Notes: generated by a model from the sequence alone, not told the origin. DNA of 64,000 nucleotides from Chloromonas sp. AAM2 (GCA_004335635.1 QAXH01006771.1:38185-102184); one strand, 5' to 3'. Shown: positions 46,905 through 58,539, numbered from the stretch's first letter. Program-made: numbers and translations.

Positions 46905-49228
46905 ATGGCAGCAGAAGCAGCAGGTGCCTCTGGAACCCAGACACTACATGTGGATACTGACACACCTTGTACCGTGCAGCCCTCAGCAGCACCTGGGGGC
47001 ACTGTTCCAGAGGACGTGCTTGAGAAGCTAGCTGCGTTGGAAACACAGAGACGCAATGAACGTGACAAGAGGCGGGAGGCAGCCCAGGCAGCAGCCAACC
47101 CCCAGGAAAATGTTCAGGTGCGGTTTGCAGCAGGCCAGATGCGCCAAGCAGGGCTAGCTAGAGCGCACAGCAACTTGCGTGCAGCAAGTCCAACGTCTTG
47201 CTCATGAACATGGATTCACAGGCGCCATGGAACTGTTGCACTCCACACAAGCACTCCAGACAAACACTTCTGTGCATCATGCCATGTCTGTAGGCTTTTC
47301 TCCAAGGCTTTGCATCCCGTCAGCAGGAGGCCCAGCAGCAGCTCAGCAGCCTGCAGTCTGGTGCAGGGAGCCCCGGCGCTAGTGATGCCCCGGCAGCCCT
47401 GGACGCTCTTGCAGCGGAGATGCTGGCCCAGGAGCAGCGGCTGGCTGATGCATCATATTACCTGCCCAGCTTCGATCTCAAACTGTGCAGCACGCAAGTA
47501 CAGGTCAGGATGTCAAGGAATAGCCTGCTGTCCTTCATGGGCCACATGTATGCATTGGGCTGTTGCTGCAGACAGAGCCAGAACAGCCACCATCAGTGCA
47601 GCATTGGCAAACAGCACCATCGCAAAGCAATGCTGGGCATTAGCTACCATCAGTGCTCGCCCAGACAGAGGCAGCAATAAACTATGGATGATCATATGGC
47701 CTGTCTCCGGAGTGATACGGCCTTCTTCCGTCAGTTTTCTGATGTTGATGAATAGTGGTGTGCGGAGTGAGGGTATGCTTTTGCGAATAGACATGGGACA
47801 GTGCACAATACCGGGCATATACCCATGCACAAGCCATCAAATGTGAAAAGGCCAGACGTTTGGTTCGCTGGGTTGCCATGTTGCCACAGAACTTCAAAAC
47901 CAGCCTTGATGCTGCACGCTCAGCCCTGCTGCCCAAGAAGAAGTTTGCCTTCAGCAAGAAAGTGTCCCGTGTCAGGGGCGCGGAGGTGCAGAGTGCAGCG
48001 CCAGAGGTGGCGGCTGTCCCATCTACCTCGGAGGCCGCAGGGGCCAACGAGCGGGACATGCAACTGGTGGCTGCGGGCAGGGGAGTGGCGGGGCTGACAG
48101 ATCAGGTGCGCAAGCAGGACAGCGCATGGACAGCCTGCCTTGCATGACGTCAAGCCTTGCATAGGAATCGGATTCATGTCCCATTCTGTGCCTGGCCTGT
48201 CATGAAATGGAAGTCGCAGCAGCAAAGATGTAGTTGACATCAATTTGACGTGTGAGAGTCAAAGTTGATGCAATGTACCTTGTCCTGGTGCAATCTAAAG
48301 AGGCTGCAGTGGCCTGTGGCGTGTGCAGGTTGTTGTGCGCCACATGGACCAGCCGCCCGGCGCTGACTTTGTGGTGATGGACTGCAGCGGGTGCGTGCTG
48401 TTCCTGCTGGGGCACCTGGGGGCGCTGCGCCTGCTGCACCTCAGGAACTGCACCGTGGTGGCGGGGCCAGTCACGGGCGCAACGCTCATGGATAACCTTC
48501 AATCTTGCATGCTAGTGCTGGCCTCCTACCAGGTGTGAGGCACTGACACAGCGTGTGATGGGGCATGGGACGTGGGGCGTGTGCGTGTGCGTCACAGCCA
48601 GCTCGTGTACCTCCACACTGATCAACTGCACTGCATCCCAGTGGACATCTGTCAACATATATGACCTGGACATGCATGTTCACTGATATGAGTTCGCAAC
48701 TAATTGTGTGCACGACCTGTGCTTTTCTGCTCGTCCATCTTGCAGATACGCATTCACAGAGCCATCAGCACAGACTTCTACCTGCGAGTGCGCAGCCGGC
48801 CCATTATTGAGCACTCCACTGGCGTACGGTTCGCACCCTACAGTTTCGACCATCCGCCAACCACTGTGAGTGTGTCTGCAAGGCACTGGCATGTACAGCC
48901 TCTACCGCAGCCTCCTGGCCTGCTCATGCATGTGGCAGAGCCGGCTGTGGTGTCTGTGCCAGTTTCCAAGCGAGCACTGCAAGGTACACATTTTTCCTGT
49001 CTCCCGGACGGGAGCATTCCAGACTTCATTAGTACGTTAAGGCTTGCTTTCACACTATCTGCTGCGTTGTGACAGGGACTGCTACAAGCTCACAATCTGC
49101 ACGAGGACAACGGCCTCCACAGTCACGTGGATGACTTTGGATGGATCAAGGCCGTGCAAAGTCCCAACTGGAGTGTGCTGCCGGAAAATGAAAGAAAACC
49201 TGCGCCGGCAGTGCCGGACTCAAGCTGA
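46905..49228 (+). CDS. TBCC: Tubulin-folding cofactor C
   Basis: Last-step chaperone of alpha/beta-tubulin assembly; with cofactors D and E it stimulates tubulin GTP hydrolysis. Six exons in phase give 371 residues: 46905-47117, 47294-47503, 47890-48105, 48329-48532, 48746-48865, 49076-49228. An N-terminal helical, charged domain (LEKLAALETQRRNERDKR to LLPKKKFAFSKK, residues 20-185) is the spectrin-like part. From about residue 215 the beta-helical TBCC/C-CAP domain follows: HLRNCTVVAGPVTGATLMDN, LVLASYQIRIHRAISTDFYL, RSRPIIEHSTGVRFAPYSF. R in QIRIH matches the position of the arginine finger in this family (QLRxH). The C terminus has VDDFGWIKAVQSPNWSVLP, also typical. The length is close to the usual 340-350. 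Atg context GCAAATGG. Confidence 0.93.
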
Positions 49229-49582
49229 AGTACACGTGGGCCAGCACAGCGCATGACCGCAAGCTGCCCGTCTTGATGCCAAACAACTGACGTCAGCAGC
49301 AAGAACACCACATCAGCGATTGAGAGTTTTCATGCAATGTTGGGGACACTGCTGTGATGTCCAGTCCGTCCTGTTTGTAACGGTTCTGAATACTACTGGC
49401 TTAGAACAGTGTATCAACAGGTCCGCGACTACCTGGACCCAACCTTGTCCACTGTTCCCCGCCCAGTACACTGAGCTTCTGAATTCACACTGGACATGGC
49501 GGCCCGTCATGAGTCATGAAAAGCCGCTACCGGTGATGTGAAAAACAAGCGAAGATAGGGCTGCCACTCCTGGGAATGTGGA
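49229..49582. other. Short convergent spacer
   Basis: 354 bases between the cofactor C and SDR stops; it must contain both 3' UTRs. Nothing else is recognised. Confidence 0.5.
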
Positions 49583-52507
49583 TCACATGAACGACCCTCC
49601 GTTGACCTCAAGGACATGCCCTGTGATGTAGCTAGCCCAGGGAGAGACGAGCATCATGATGGCTCCCGCGGCCTCGTCAGCGCTGCCGGTGCGGCGCAAG
49701 GGGATGGCGGACTTGATCTGTGGCACCAGCAGCAGCAGTATCAAAAGAAAAGTTAAGTCAGCGCTGCATGTCAACAATATATCCCTGGCTGGTGTCACAG
49801 TTCAAGGTAAAGAAGATCAAAACTGGTGCTGCACATGCTCGCCAGTTCTGGGACAAATTCTATTTCCAGCACTAAAGTTCGACTGTCGTCCCAGTCACTT
49901 ACTCATCAGGGTTAGGGTAAGGGTTCAGGATGACAACAGGCCCGGCAAACATTTTGTTCTCTGCACGACCCTGGCTGGTTGTATCAGTTACACGGCAGTG
50001 GGGCACTGCATTGACGTTACAATGTGCTGACAATTTTGTGGGAAACTGTACTGTGACAAGTAGAATCGCATGGCACGCACGGCATGACACGCACCATCGC
50101 CCAGTAGTTGTCTGCGTTGGGAATGCCCAGGGCCACCTTTTGACTGCCCACCTGCATGGAAGGGACAACAGGATTGGCGAACTTGCCAGCCAACCAGAAC
50201 AGCTGCACCACTTTGCTCTGAACGACCCATAAGCTGGATGACAGCTGGAATGTTGTTTCAAGCAACAGCCAACAGCTGCCCAGGGCCCGTCCAGACATCT
50301 GGGTGCAACATGGTGCATCTTGATATGATATGTGTTCAGAGAGCAGATGTAACCCCGCACTTGTCAGTCACTTCCACACACATCTGGCAGTGGGCACGGT
50401 GCCTCACCTGGATGGTCTCTCCCCCCTCCTTGGAGCGAGTCAGCCGCGTGTCAATGAGGCCAAAGGCAATGGCATTGCAGCGCACGCCGAAGGGCCCCCA
50501 CTCCTTGGCCACGGCCTTGGTAAGCCCGATGACTCCGGCCTTGGCAGTGGCATAGTTGGCCTGGCCGGCATTGCCGTGGGTGCCTGGACCGGGGTCACAG
50601 CAGAGCCGTGTAAAGTGTTGCTACATGGCTGTAGAATTGTTTGTACTGCAGTAGTGCTGCGGGTTATCCAGTGCAGTGGATCAGGAGCAGCTGCTGAGGA
50701 GCTGCTGGAGCAAGCCGAGAGCCAGTTGCCAAATGCACTTGTTACCTGTGGGCGGGCTGGTCGCACTGCTAATGCACACTTGGCAACCTGACACTGAAAT
50801 CACACTGGAAGTGTATAAAATGAATGAGGAAGCTTGAGCATCAATCGAAGCCGCGTCCTTACCAGTTGTGGACGATATGTTGATGATGTGTCGTGTGTTG
50901 GGCTGGCCAATTGCTTCCAGTTCCCGCTTGCCCGCCCCCCGCATGTGCGGCTCCACTGCCTGTATGAACCTGAAGGGGGCCGTGCAGTGAACCTGCGCAG
51001 CACAGATGCGCACGCACTCACATACAAGCACAAATGCTGAGATGGCGCATCGGCAGAGGCAGCTCTGCGTGTGCTGCTTTGACTGAGAAAGAAGAAAGCT
51101 TGCTGCAGGTGAGATGTACGAGCTGATCAGTACTGGTGATGCCTAAATCGCCACAGCCTGCCCTAATCCTGACCTGGACCTGTCGCTCACCGTCAACATG
51201 GTGTCCCACTGTTGGGGAGTCATCTTCTGCGGGTTGACACGGACGTGCAGAGGAGCAGTTAACGCACCTCACCATACACATTCACGGCACGCTTGCAAAC
51301 TGATTGGATTGTGAAAATCAGCCAACCAACCAACCCAATCGATTGAGCTGCCATGCTTCTGTTGACCAACAGAGCTGCTTGCACAATGCACGCACACACA
51401 TGCCCACACGGCCTCACCTGAATCACACCGTCCCATGTGAACCCTGCACGCATGGTGACGGCAACCGACCAATTTGGATGCATCGCAGGCACATTGTCGT
51501 GATTGCCTTGCAACATCGGCCACTCCATGGCCACTCATGTCACCTGACGTCACTTCGGCGAAACGTGTGTTGGCCATGTAGCATCCCTCACGCTTGATGT
51601 GATCAGATAGCGTGGCATCGCTGTAACTGCTCAAATGGAGCGCCACAAGCTGTACAGGCTGTCCTTGGGTCACTGAGCCCTGTTCTCGGCACAGCCACAA
51701 CACAGCCTAGTCCTGTGCCTACCTGCATTGTTGACAAGAATGTCGATGCCCCCAAAGTTGTCCACTGAAGCTGCTACCACTTTGGCTGGTGCGTCAGGCT
51801 GTGTCACGTCGGCCTTGAGGGACACCGCACGGCCCCCTGAGCCCTGCACAGTGCATCACAAGGGGACGCGTGAAAGGCACAGCCAACCATGCACAAGGCA
51901 AACGCTGGCAGGACTCGAAGGAGAAACCATTACCCACAGCCACTGCCTACAGCCGGCCATGTGGCCGTCATACAGCAGTAGGACTCATTAAAAGGGAATG
52001 AGACAGACAACAAGAACCAGCGCCCCCCCTCTTTTCCTCGGGTGCTCGTGTGCACTGTGCATAGAATCAGTGTGTTTGCCCACCAGATATGCTCACTGTT
52101 TTAATATCCTGTAGTTCCACGCGGCACATGCTGCACATAGGTCCAATGCTATCTTCATTTACCAGGCGCTGTGTACCTACCTTGATCTGTTGTGCCACCC
52201 GCTGAGCTGCTGCTTCGTCAAGGTCGCACACGACAACGGCTGCGCCTTGTGATGCAAACAGTTTGGCTGCTGCCTCTCCAATGCCATTGCCAGCTCCCGT
52301 GATGATGGCCACCTTGCCTGCCAACATGGCACCTTCCAGCTGCGAGCTGCAGGGCCGCAGCTGCACATGGGACGGTGCATGGCTGGGCTCCAGGCCATGT
52401 GGCAGATTAGAGTTGGTCGGCGTGTGGGTTGGCTGCAGCTGGCAGGCAAGCACTTGTAGACGACGTGCAGTGTGAGCCTGCATCCCTGCGGCCATGTGTG
52501 CTTGCAT
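49583..52507 (-). CDS. Short-chain dehydrogenase/reductase, FabG-like, with targeting extension
   Basis: NAD(P)H-dependent oxidoreductase close to 3-oxoacyl-ACP reductases. Eight exons in phase, 335 residues: 52507-52181, 51843-51723, 51443-51418, 51226-51191, 50992-50863, 50583-50408, 50151-50095, 49717-49583. Cofactor loop [19 protein letters not shown] at the end of strand 2 (an acidic residue there usually favours NAD(H)); NNAG; catalytic Ser in INISSTTG and YATAK; the C terminus ends [16 protein letters not shown]. The 60 residues before [12 protein letters not shown] ([20 protein letters not shown]) lack acids and look like a plastid or mitochondrial transit peptide. The frame is open further 5' but without an ATG. 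Exons 3 and 4 are only 26 and 36 bases. The stretch [19 protein letters not shown] is a substrate-lid insertion. A role in fatty-acid elongation is possible but not shown. Confidence 0.92.
49838..49862 (+). repeat. Copy of the CCAGTTCTGGGAC dispersed repeat
   Basis: CGCCAGTTCTGGGACAAATT in the last SDR intron. Confidence 0.5.
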
Positions 52508-52958
52508 GGTTGGGCCACTGTGTGTGATGACCCAGCGTCTGCTCTGGGTAAAAAATTGTTTATCAACCACAAACAGAGCTGTCTCTGCTTGCAACCTGAT
52601 TGTTGCACTTGGTTCGAGAGGCTCTTGGTTGTGGAGCACTGCAAAATCTTTCAAGTCTAGGGCTTTACCTAGGGTTGTGATGTAACAAAGTCAGAGGCTG
52701 CTAAAGAGAAACCTTCAGCAATCCGGCGCCGCACCTCGAGCAACTTCAGCCACCAAAGTGGTCAATGATGCATGATGCGTGTAAAAGCATCCGTGCACGT
52801 GGATCATGCCAACATCATCTCGACAAAGTCGCGGATCGCCATGCAGGCCGTTTTGCCTTGTGGCTGATACAACAAAATTTCATCACCTAGATCGCAGTTT
52901 GCTCCAGTAGCCTGGCAATTGTCTTCTGCATCTGCACTGAGGTTGCGCTACTCTGAGG
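52508..52958. promoter_or_regulatory. Divergent promoter region (SDR / MIC19-like)
   Basis: 451 bases between opposing start codons. No specific element recognised. Confidence 0.45.
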
Positions 52959-54118
52959 ATGTCGGGACAGAACATGTACACTGTGACGGTAAGAGGGTGG
53001 TAATGGTAGTCTTTGATGGTCATGTAACCTCAGCAGTTGATCACCCGTTGCCGTCTTGTCTGCCATGCAGTTCACTGCAGGGTTGATAGACAAGCTTGCA
53101 GGCAGGCAAAAACCTGTCAAGGAGACGCCACCACCCTCTGTGCCACGGTGTGTTCTTGCATGTGGCCTGGTTTGTCTGCATGTTCTCTGAAGTTGTTGCC
53201 GTGCACCCCGCTCAGTCTGAGCCTTGACACTTGTGCTGACCATGCAGGTCTGTCCTTCACCCCGAGCTACTTGCCTTGAGGCAGCAAGATGTACAACTTT
53301 CTCGCGCTCTCACAAGCAGCAGGCTAAAAGGGTGGGTGATGTCATGATATGAAAGCTTCGTCGTCTAGCACAAAGTACAAGTCAATGCCCAACTCGACGC
53401 ATTGTGTCAAAGCTAACCCATGCTGCCAAGGCTTATGTCTTACCTGCAGCAATGCACTACTAAAGGCTGAGGACGAGGAAGTTGCAAAAATAAAGGACGT
53501 GTCAAGCGGGTTGCTCAGGAAATTCAGGTGAATGACCACACCGCAAAACAACTGGGCACATGGAAGATCGCACCACTGAGCTGCGGTGGCTTCAACGCAA
53601 CTGAAGTCAGACAGAAGCTATTCTGGTGATACACTTGCTTGCAGTGTGCTCAGTTGTAATGGTACCGGTCTGATGATTGGCTTGGTGTGAGCATTTCTGC
53701 ATCCATGTGACTCATGCGGCCCACACGATGAATGCCTGCCGTGCACCCTGCAGCACACCCACCAAGCCACTCCCATGCCAGCAGGAGCGAGATGCGTGCT
53801 TAGAGTGCTACAAGAGCAACATGCAGGCAAGTCCAGAGGGCACTTCCAGCTGCGCCACGCACAGTCAGGAAGCAAGTTAAGCAAATTCCTTCTTTGTACG
53901 GTTCGTTATGCAGACTGCTGACAGAACACAAAGTCGCACAGCTTGCTGCCTGCCTGTTCGCGCTCTCCACAGACCTTACGGTGACGTGCCACGCTTCCAC
54001 TAGTGTGCCTGCTTAGCCTGCCGCCCGCCTTGACTGCTCTGTGCAGGATCCACTGCGGTGTGCCACCCTGGTGAATGCCTACTCAGCGTGTGCAGATCAA
54101 GCCTTCGCAGCGGCGTGA
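52959..54118 (+). CDS. MIC19/CHCHD3-like twin CX9C protein (MICOS subunit candidate)
   Basis: Small mitochondrial intermembrane-space protein; MIC19 helps hold cristae junctions in the MICOS complex. Six short exons in phase give 137 residues: 52959-52988, 53071-53147, 53248-53331, 53450-53527, 53754-53826, 54047-54118. N terminus MSGQNMYTVTFTAGLIDKLA matches the VxFTPxLIDxL pattern of the family. Then an acidic helical stretch (NALLKAEDEEVAKIKDVSSG). The CHCH domain is complete: C-QQERDACLE-C and C-ATLVNAYSA-C, both exactly CX9C, with YKSNMQDPLR between, followed by ADQAFAAA and stop. The GC donor at 53827 is needed for frame. Shorter than animal MIC19 (about 227) but near fungal and plant sizes. 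There is no myristoylation glycine at position 2. Confidence 0.87.
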
Positions 54119-54842
54119 CATTGCGTGTATATGCAAGGCTTTATTACCGTCACAACGAGGGCCATATTGGTTATGTCTGGTTTAGTACTTCCAAGGGCTG
54201 ATGCTTGCACAGTCGTTTGACCTTTCTACCAGGGGTTTGGTGTCACTCGGAGCGACAAGCCGAGGAATGGCTTGGCATGTCATGCCATAGTGCGAGTAGT
54301 AAGGGTGGTGAAATGACGACTGGCCAAACTGCCCAAGCCAAGCCTCCCCTTGCCTCGCTAAAAGTCAAGCGCACGCACAATGGTTACATAAAGGGCAAAT
54401 CCACATGTGCTTGCACACGGCTGCACCATCTCCTGATCGGGTACCCATGTCTTGCGTTTGAAGCCTGACAGGACGCTTTTCTGCATGCTGCACTGCTGAC
54501 AAACGCTTTGCAACATTCTTCCTAGTTTAATGAGAAGGCATTTTGATGGGTGGCATCGTGCATCAAGAGCGTGTACAGTCCTCGACATGAATGGCTCCGT
54601 GTTCATAGCCTGCAACCTCTGACCTTGTTGGTATGGGTTTGAAAGGTACCCGGCGTCCCTCAGAGCTTTTGTCGTGTAGATACGTCGTGTAGACCAGTTG
54701 ATTGTAGCTTTATTGGATCCTACGCAGTCTTGACACCGTTGCACAACTGATACTGCTGTTCAAAGCGGCTCTCTGCTCAATGTGTACAGCGTGTTCTGAG
54801 CCTGCCAGCGTGCTACAAGGCTTACGTAAATGTGCAGCTGGT

Positions 54843-55017
54843 TGGGCTGAGAGGCAGGAATTGAATGTAGGAATGCAAGACGAGATACAGTCAAAAAATC
54901 TCACACTCTTACATTGTGTAGACGTTTGGGCTCAGAGGTGGCAATTTAATGTACAAATGCAAGACAGCGTGCAGTCACGAATTTCCTCGCCGATGAAGTC
55001 TCACACTTTCACAAAGG
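54843..55017 (+). repeat. Imperfect tandem duplication, about 80-90 bp unit
   Basis: GGGCTGAGAGGCAGGAATTG (from 54844) and GGGCTCAGAGGTGGCAATTT (from 54928). Both continue with AATGTA..AATGCAAGAC, CAGTCA and CTCACACT(C/T)T. Copy 2 carries a roughly 15-base insertion. Confidence 0.7.
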
Positions 55018-55374
55018 GAGCCACTGGCGATCATGAACAAACACACCCGGTGATTGGCCTTGCTTGGCCTCTTGCTTGGGAGCTGGAATGCCTTGCTTTC
55101 TGGTGTCAAGTCTGCAGACGACGGACGGTCTGAACAGGGATGTGTGAAAGGGCCACAAGCAGGCCAGTCCCGTTCACATGACAGTGTGTTACTTCTCGCT
55201 TCCCAAGCAGGTCTCAAAATTGAGTTTTTCAGGCCAAGTTCACATAAATAAGACCGAACCGTCACAGCCAAGCAAGCTGCACCTTTTGCCACAGACTTTG
55301 CATAACACCTTTCGGAGTGGCGTGGTCAGTGTCAAAAATCAAGGATCTTCTTGTCAATCTGAGGGGTGGCGGAT

Positions 55375-55431
55375 TGTGTGTTGGAATCCCCTTCACTTGT
55401 AGGTTGGACGGGTTGGAGTCCCTCCCCTCTT
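55375..55431 (+). repeat. B-box dispersed repeat, copy D
   Basis: Plus-strand orientation: CCCCTTCACTTGTAGGTTGG then ACGGGTTGGAGTCCCTCCCC. Opposite orientation to copies A-C. Confidence 0.6.
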
Positions 55432-55756
55432 GTATGCATTACGTTATGTCTCCAGCACATTAAGTTATGTCTCCAGCACAAAGGATTGTTACCTGCAATT
55501 GTGGCGCACGAACCAGTTCATGATTCAAGTGCGTGAATCAGACAGGTCCCATGAAGGCAAGGCTCATGCAATACAACAGGCATGGCGTGCCCAGCATTTG
55601 AATTTCACTCATGCTCATGCGTCATCCATGGAGGGGGCAGTCAGCAATCATAAGTTTGCATTCGGCACCTACGACAAGAGCCTCGATAATATGGCACGCA
55701 ACATGTCTGCCTCTGCATCATCAAATGTGGTATGGTACTCATGTTGTATGGTACTC

Positions 55757-55800
55757 CCAGGCATTGTCCCAGAACTGGCCAACATCTTTTTTTCTGCCAT
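55757..55800 (-). repeat. Inverted copy of the CCAGTTCTGGGAC repeat
   Basis: GTCCCAGAACTGGCCAACAT then CTTTTTTT. On the minus strand this is an A-rich tract followed by GGCCAGTTCTGGGAC, the same order as in the other copies. Confidence 0.6.
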
Positions 55801-55861
55801 CTTTTGAGAAAAATGTTTGCCAGCTATGCTGTTGCCTACTGTCTGTCTGCTGCACATCCAA

Positions 55862-58539
55862 TCATCTTGCAAGGAGCCCCAGGCTGAACAGCTCCTCCAG
55901 CCCGCGGTCCTCATCCGGCATCTCAACCTGGAACACGTCAGGCTCGGGCGGACGGTCCCCCTGCATTGTGCAACGGCCACAACACAGTGTCAATAAGTGC
56001 GCTTGCCAATGTAGCTTCATGGCACAACAAGCTCTTGCTTTACGCTCAGAGGCTTTGATACATACGCACACGCAGGCAAGGTGTTCTGTCATATCAGGCA
56101 TGAGCCTCTTCTTGTTCTCTTTCTTTGCACTAGTTGGTAATGTAAGCCACGGGGAGTGGCTTCAGAGTTCTGGTCCTGACATTCACACAGGCGATCTACC
56201 ATTTGTAAGCGCCGCTCACGATTCTGTACTGGCGGTACGGCTTGACCGATTCGTCCAGCTTCCATCCCTGCACCCCCTGGCGGTACACAAGAACTGGCCA
56301 CAGGCCCGCGTCCTCACACACCTGTGAAAGCATTAGCCGAACAAAACTTACATTCATAACGGCAGTGGCAAGTACACTTTCGGCCAGCTCTGCTTTTGAC
56401 TTACCCATAACGGCAAGGCAAGCATATGAATGGCGTGATATATGTAACGAATGGACCACACACAGAAATGTTATGCTTGCTTGCCTTTCCTCAAGGCTAG
56501 AGAGCCGCCAAAAATGTTGTCGACAGTGCCAGGGCCTAGTCGATCACTTCACGTAAAAACGTTTGTGATGTGAATCAACAGACTGGCCATGGGACGCCTA
56601 GACTACAGTGTCATATGAGACTGGGATGTGTTGTGGTGGATATGTGTTGGAAGACGATGCGGTACTGCCAGTACTAGGACAGTGGCTGTGTGTGTGGGTC
56701 AGAGACAGTCTTGAGTCAGTGTCATGTTGGACTGAGGACAGCAACTCTGCCAATACGGGTGCAATACGACTCTGTTTGTGGGATTCCTGGTCAATGCCTT
56801 GGTGGTCAACCTTTATGCTTAACGATTGTCAGGCGCGTGATTCTTAGAGAGGTTCTGTGTCTAGCTGCAGTATCGCGGGTTGAACCATGCCAAGCCATGT
56901 AGTGGTGATGAGGTACCTTTGATGCACGGATCATGCCCTGGATTATCACTGGTGTGGTGCTGTCACTATCAGTCACATGTCACATCATCCAGGCCGTACG
57001 GGTGATGGTTTTTAACATGACACCACATGCTAGTTCCTAGAAGGTGTGGCGATGGCAGAAGTGGCGAGTGCACCTTCCGGTGGGCAGGTGGCGGCGTGCA
57101 GGTGGACTAGAGGGTCGGCATGCATCTACAACTTGCGAGCAGACCACAGCACATTTGCGCTGGCATGGAGCGACACGTAGTTACAGTGTGCATAGTGGCC
57201 TTGCATGTGCAAGGTGATCGATCGGCCAGTGCGCGTACCTGCGCTGCCCAGGCCGCGCGCCGGCTGGTTCTGCCCACCAGGACCAGAGGCACGCCTGGCG
57301 CTGGCCGGGGAAAGCGATACAGAGCCATGAACTCATCGGGCGGCAATTCCAGGGCAGATGGCAGCTGCTCAACTGCACACAGACACCACTGTCCAGCTAT
57401 GACACGGGTGTGGCGCTGCCATGTCTCCTCGGCCCCAGGAGAAGAGCACACTACCACAAGCTTGTCTGCCGCACTGTTACAAGGCATAGCACACAGAGGG
57501 GTGCAAATGTGTGCAGCGTCTCACCAGGCACATGTACTGACCCCCTGATCAGGCCGTACAGCGTGCGTTCATCATGTCGCCGTACATCCAGCAGTACATG
57601 CGGTACGCCTATCGGCTGGTCCCGGTATCCCAGCAGCGCCGCCAGCCCATCCCGCCCCAGGTAGCGCAGCTGCACCGCCTCACCACCCCACAGGCCACTA
57701 GAGCCTGTGCCATCCTGCACCCCAGGCCCAGCGGCGGTGCCGACTCCTCTCGCCGAGTCAGCCACCGTCGTTGTTACTCTGAAGGCGTGCAGCCAGACCA
57801 TGAATGAAGCTTGCACTCAGGCCTTTGCTATGTCCCATACAGGGTACTGGTCACCATGCATGTGCTCACCTGTGAAAGCCATTGGCTGCTAGCGTGCATG
57901 CACACGAGTGTGCGACAGAAGCCGTGTTGGCGACCACGCATACCAGCTCGCCCCGCCTGGGCTCGTCCGGCGCAGGCAGGGCTTCTCGTGCTGCATGCGT
58001 AGCTGGAGTGGTGGCTTCAGTCTCAGCTGCATGGCTGGCCGACTGCCATTGCCCTTGCGGGCCCGCCAAGACACTGAGAGCAGTGTCTGTGGTAAGGGTG
58101 ATGGCTTTCTGGGCCAATGAGTGAGGAAGAAGAGACTGTTCCTCTGGCTGAGTGATTTGGACTACCACATGTGGCACCGCATCAGTTTCAATCTGCAGGT
58201 GAGTGGTGGGATGAAAGTGCACCTGTTGTGGTCAGGGATTGAACACGATGACGATGGTGTGGATGCTCATGGATGTCTACGTGTGCCCCCATGCAGATCA
58301 TGCCGCCCATGGTGCACTGAGCAGCCATGCACCAATCTCACCAGTAATCTCAATGCTGCAGGTGTGATTGACCCCAGGAAGCGAGGTGGATGATCGAGAG
58401 TTTGCTGGTTGCGGCCAGCGCCATGCTGGGCACGGCTAGCTCTTCGCTTGATGACACGGACAGCCAAGGCTACAATTGTTACAAGGGCCACCACTGCGCC
58501 TGTAAGGCTTGAGCCGCCCACATGGCTTACGAGCGGCAT
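55862..58539 (-). CDS. Membrane-anchored rhodanese-like protein lacking the catalytic Cys
   Basis: Six exons in phase give 369 residues: 58539-58342, 58192-57870, 57778-57525, 57372-57239, 56321-56220, 55960-55862. The start is taken at the ATG of MPLVSHVGG; the frame is open about 60 bases further without an ATG. One membrane segment near the N terminus (GAVVALVTIVALAVRVI, residues 13-29) is followed by KRR. Then comes a 150-residue polar linker. The rhodanese domain spans about residues 195-330: PHVLLDVRRHDE, LIRGSVHVP, ALELPPDEFMALY, the active-loop region VLVGRTSRRAAW, and PVLVYRQGVQGWKLDE. In active sulfurtransferases the loop begins with Cys (CRxGxR/T type); here Gly stands in its place, so sulfur transfer is unlikely. 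The acidic C terminus ends GLEELFSLGLLAR. Plastid membrane location is plausible by analogy with plant rhodanese-like proteins, not shown. Confidence 0.85.

Larger units (their letters stand above)
54119..55861. other. Convergent spacer with repeats
   Basis: Between MIC19-like and rhodanese-like 3' ends. It contains a two-copy local duplication, one B-box repeat and one inverted CCAGTTCTGGGAC copy. No exon chain is seen. Confidence 0.5.
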
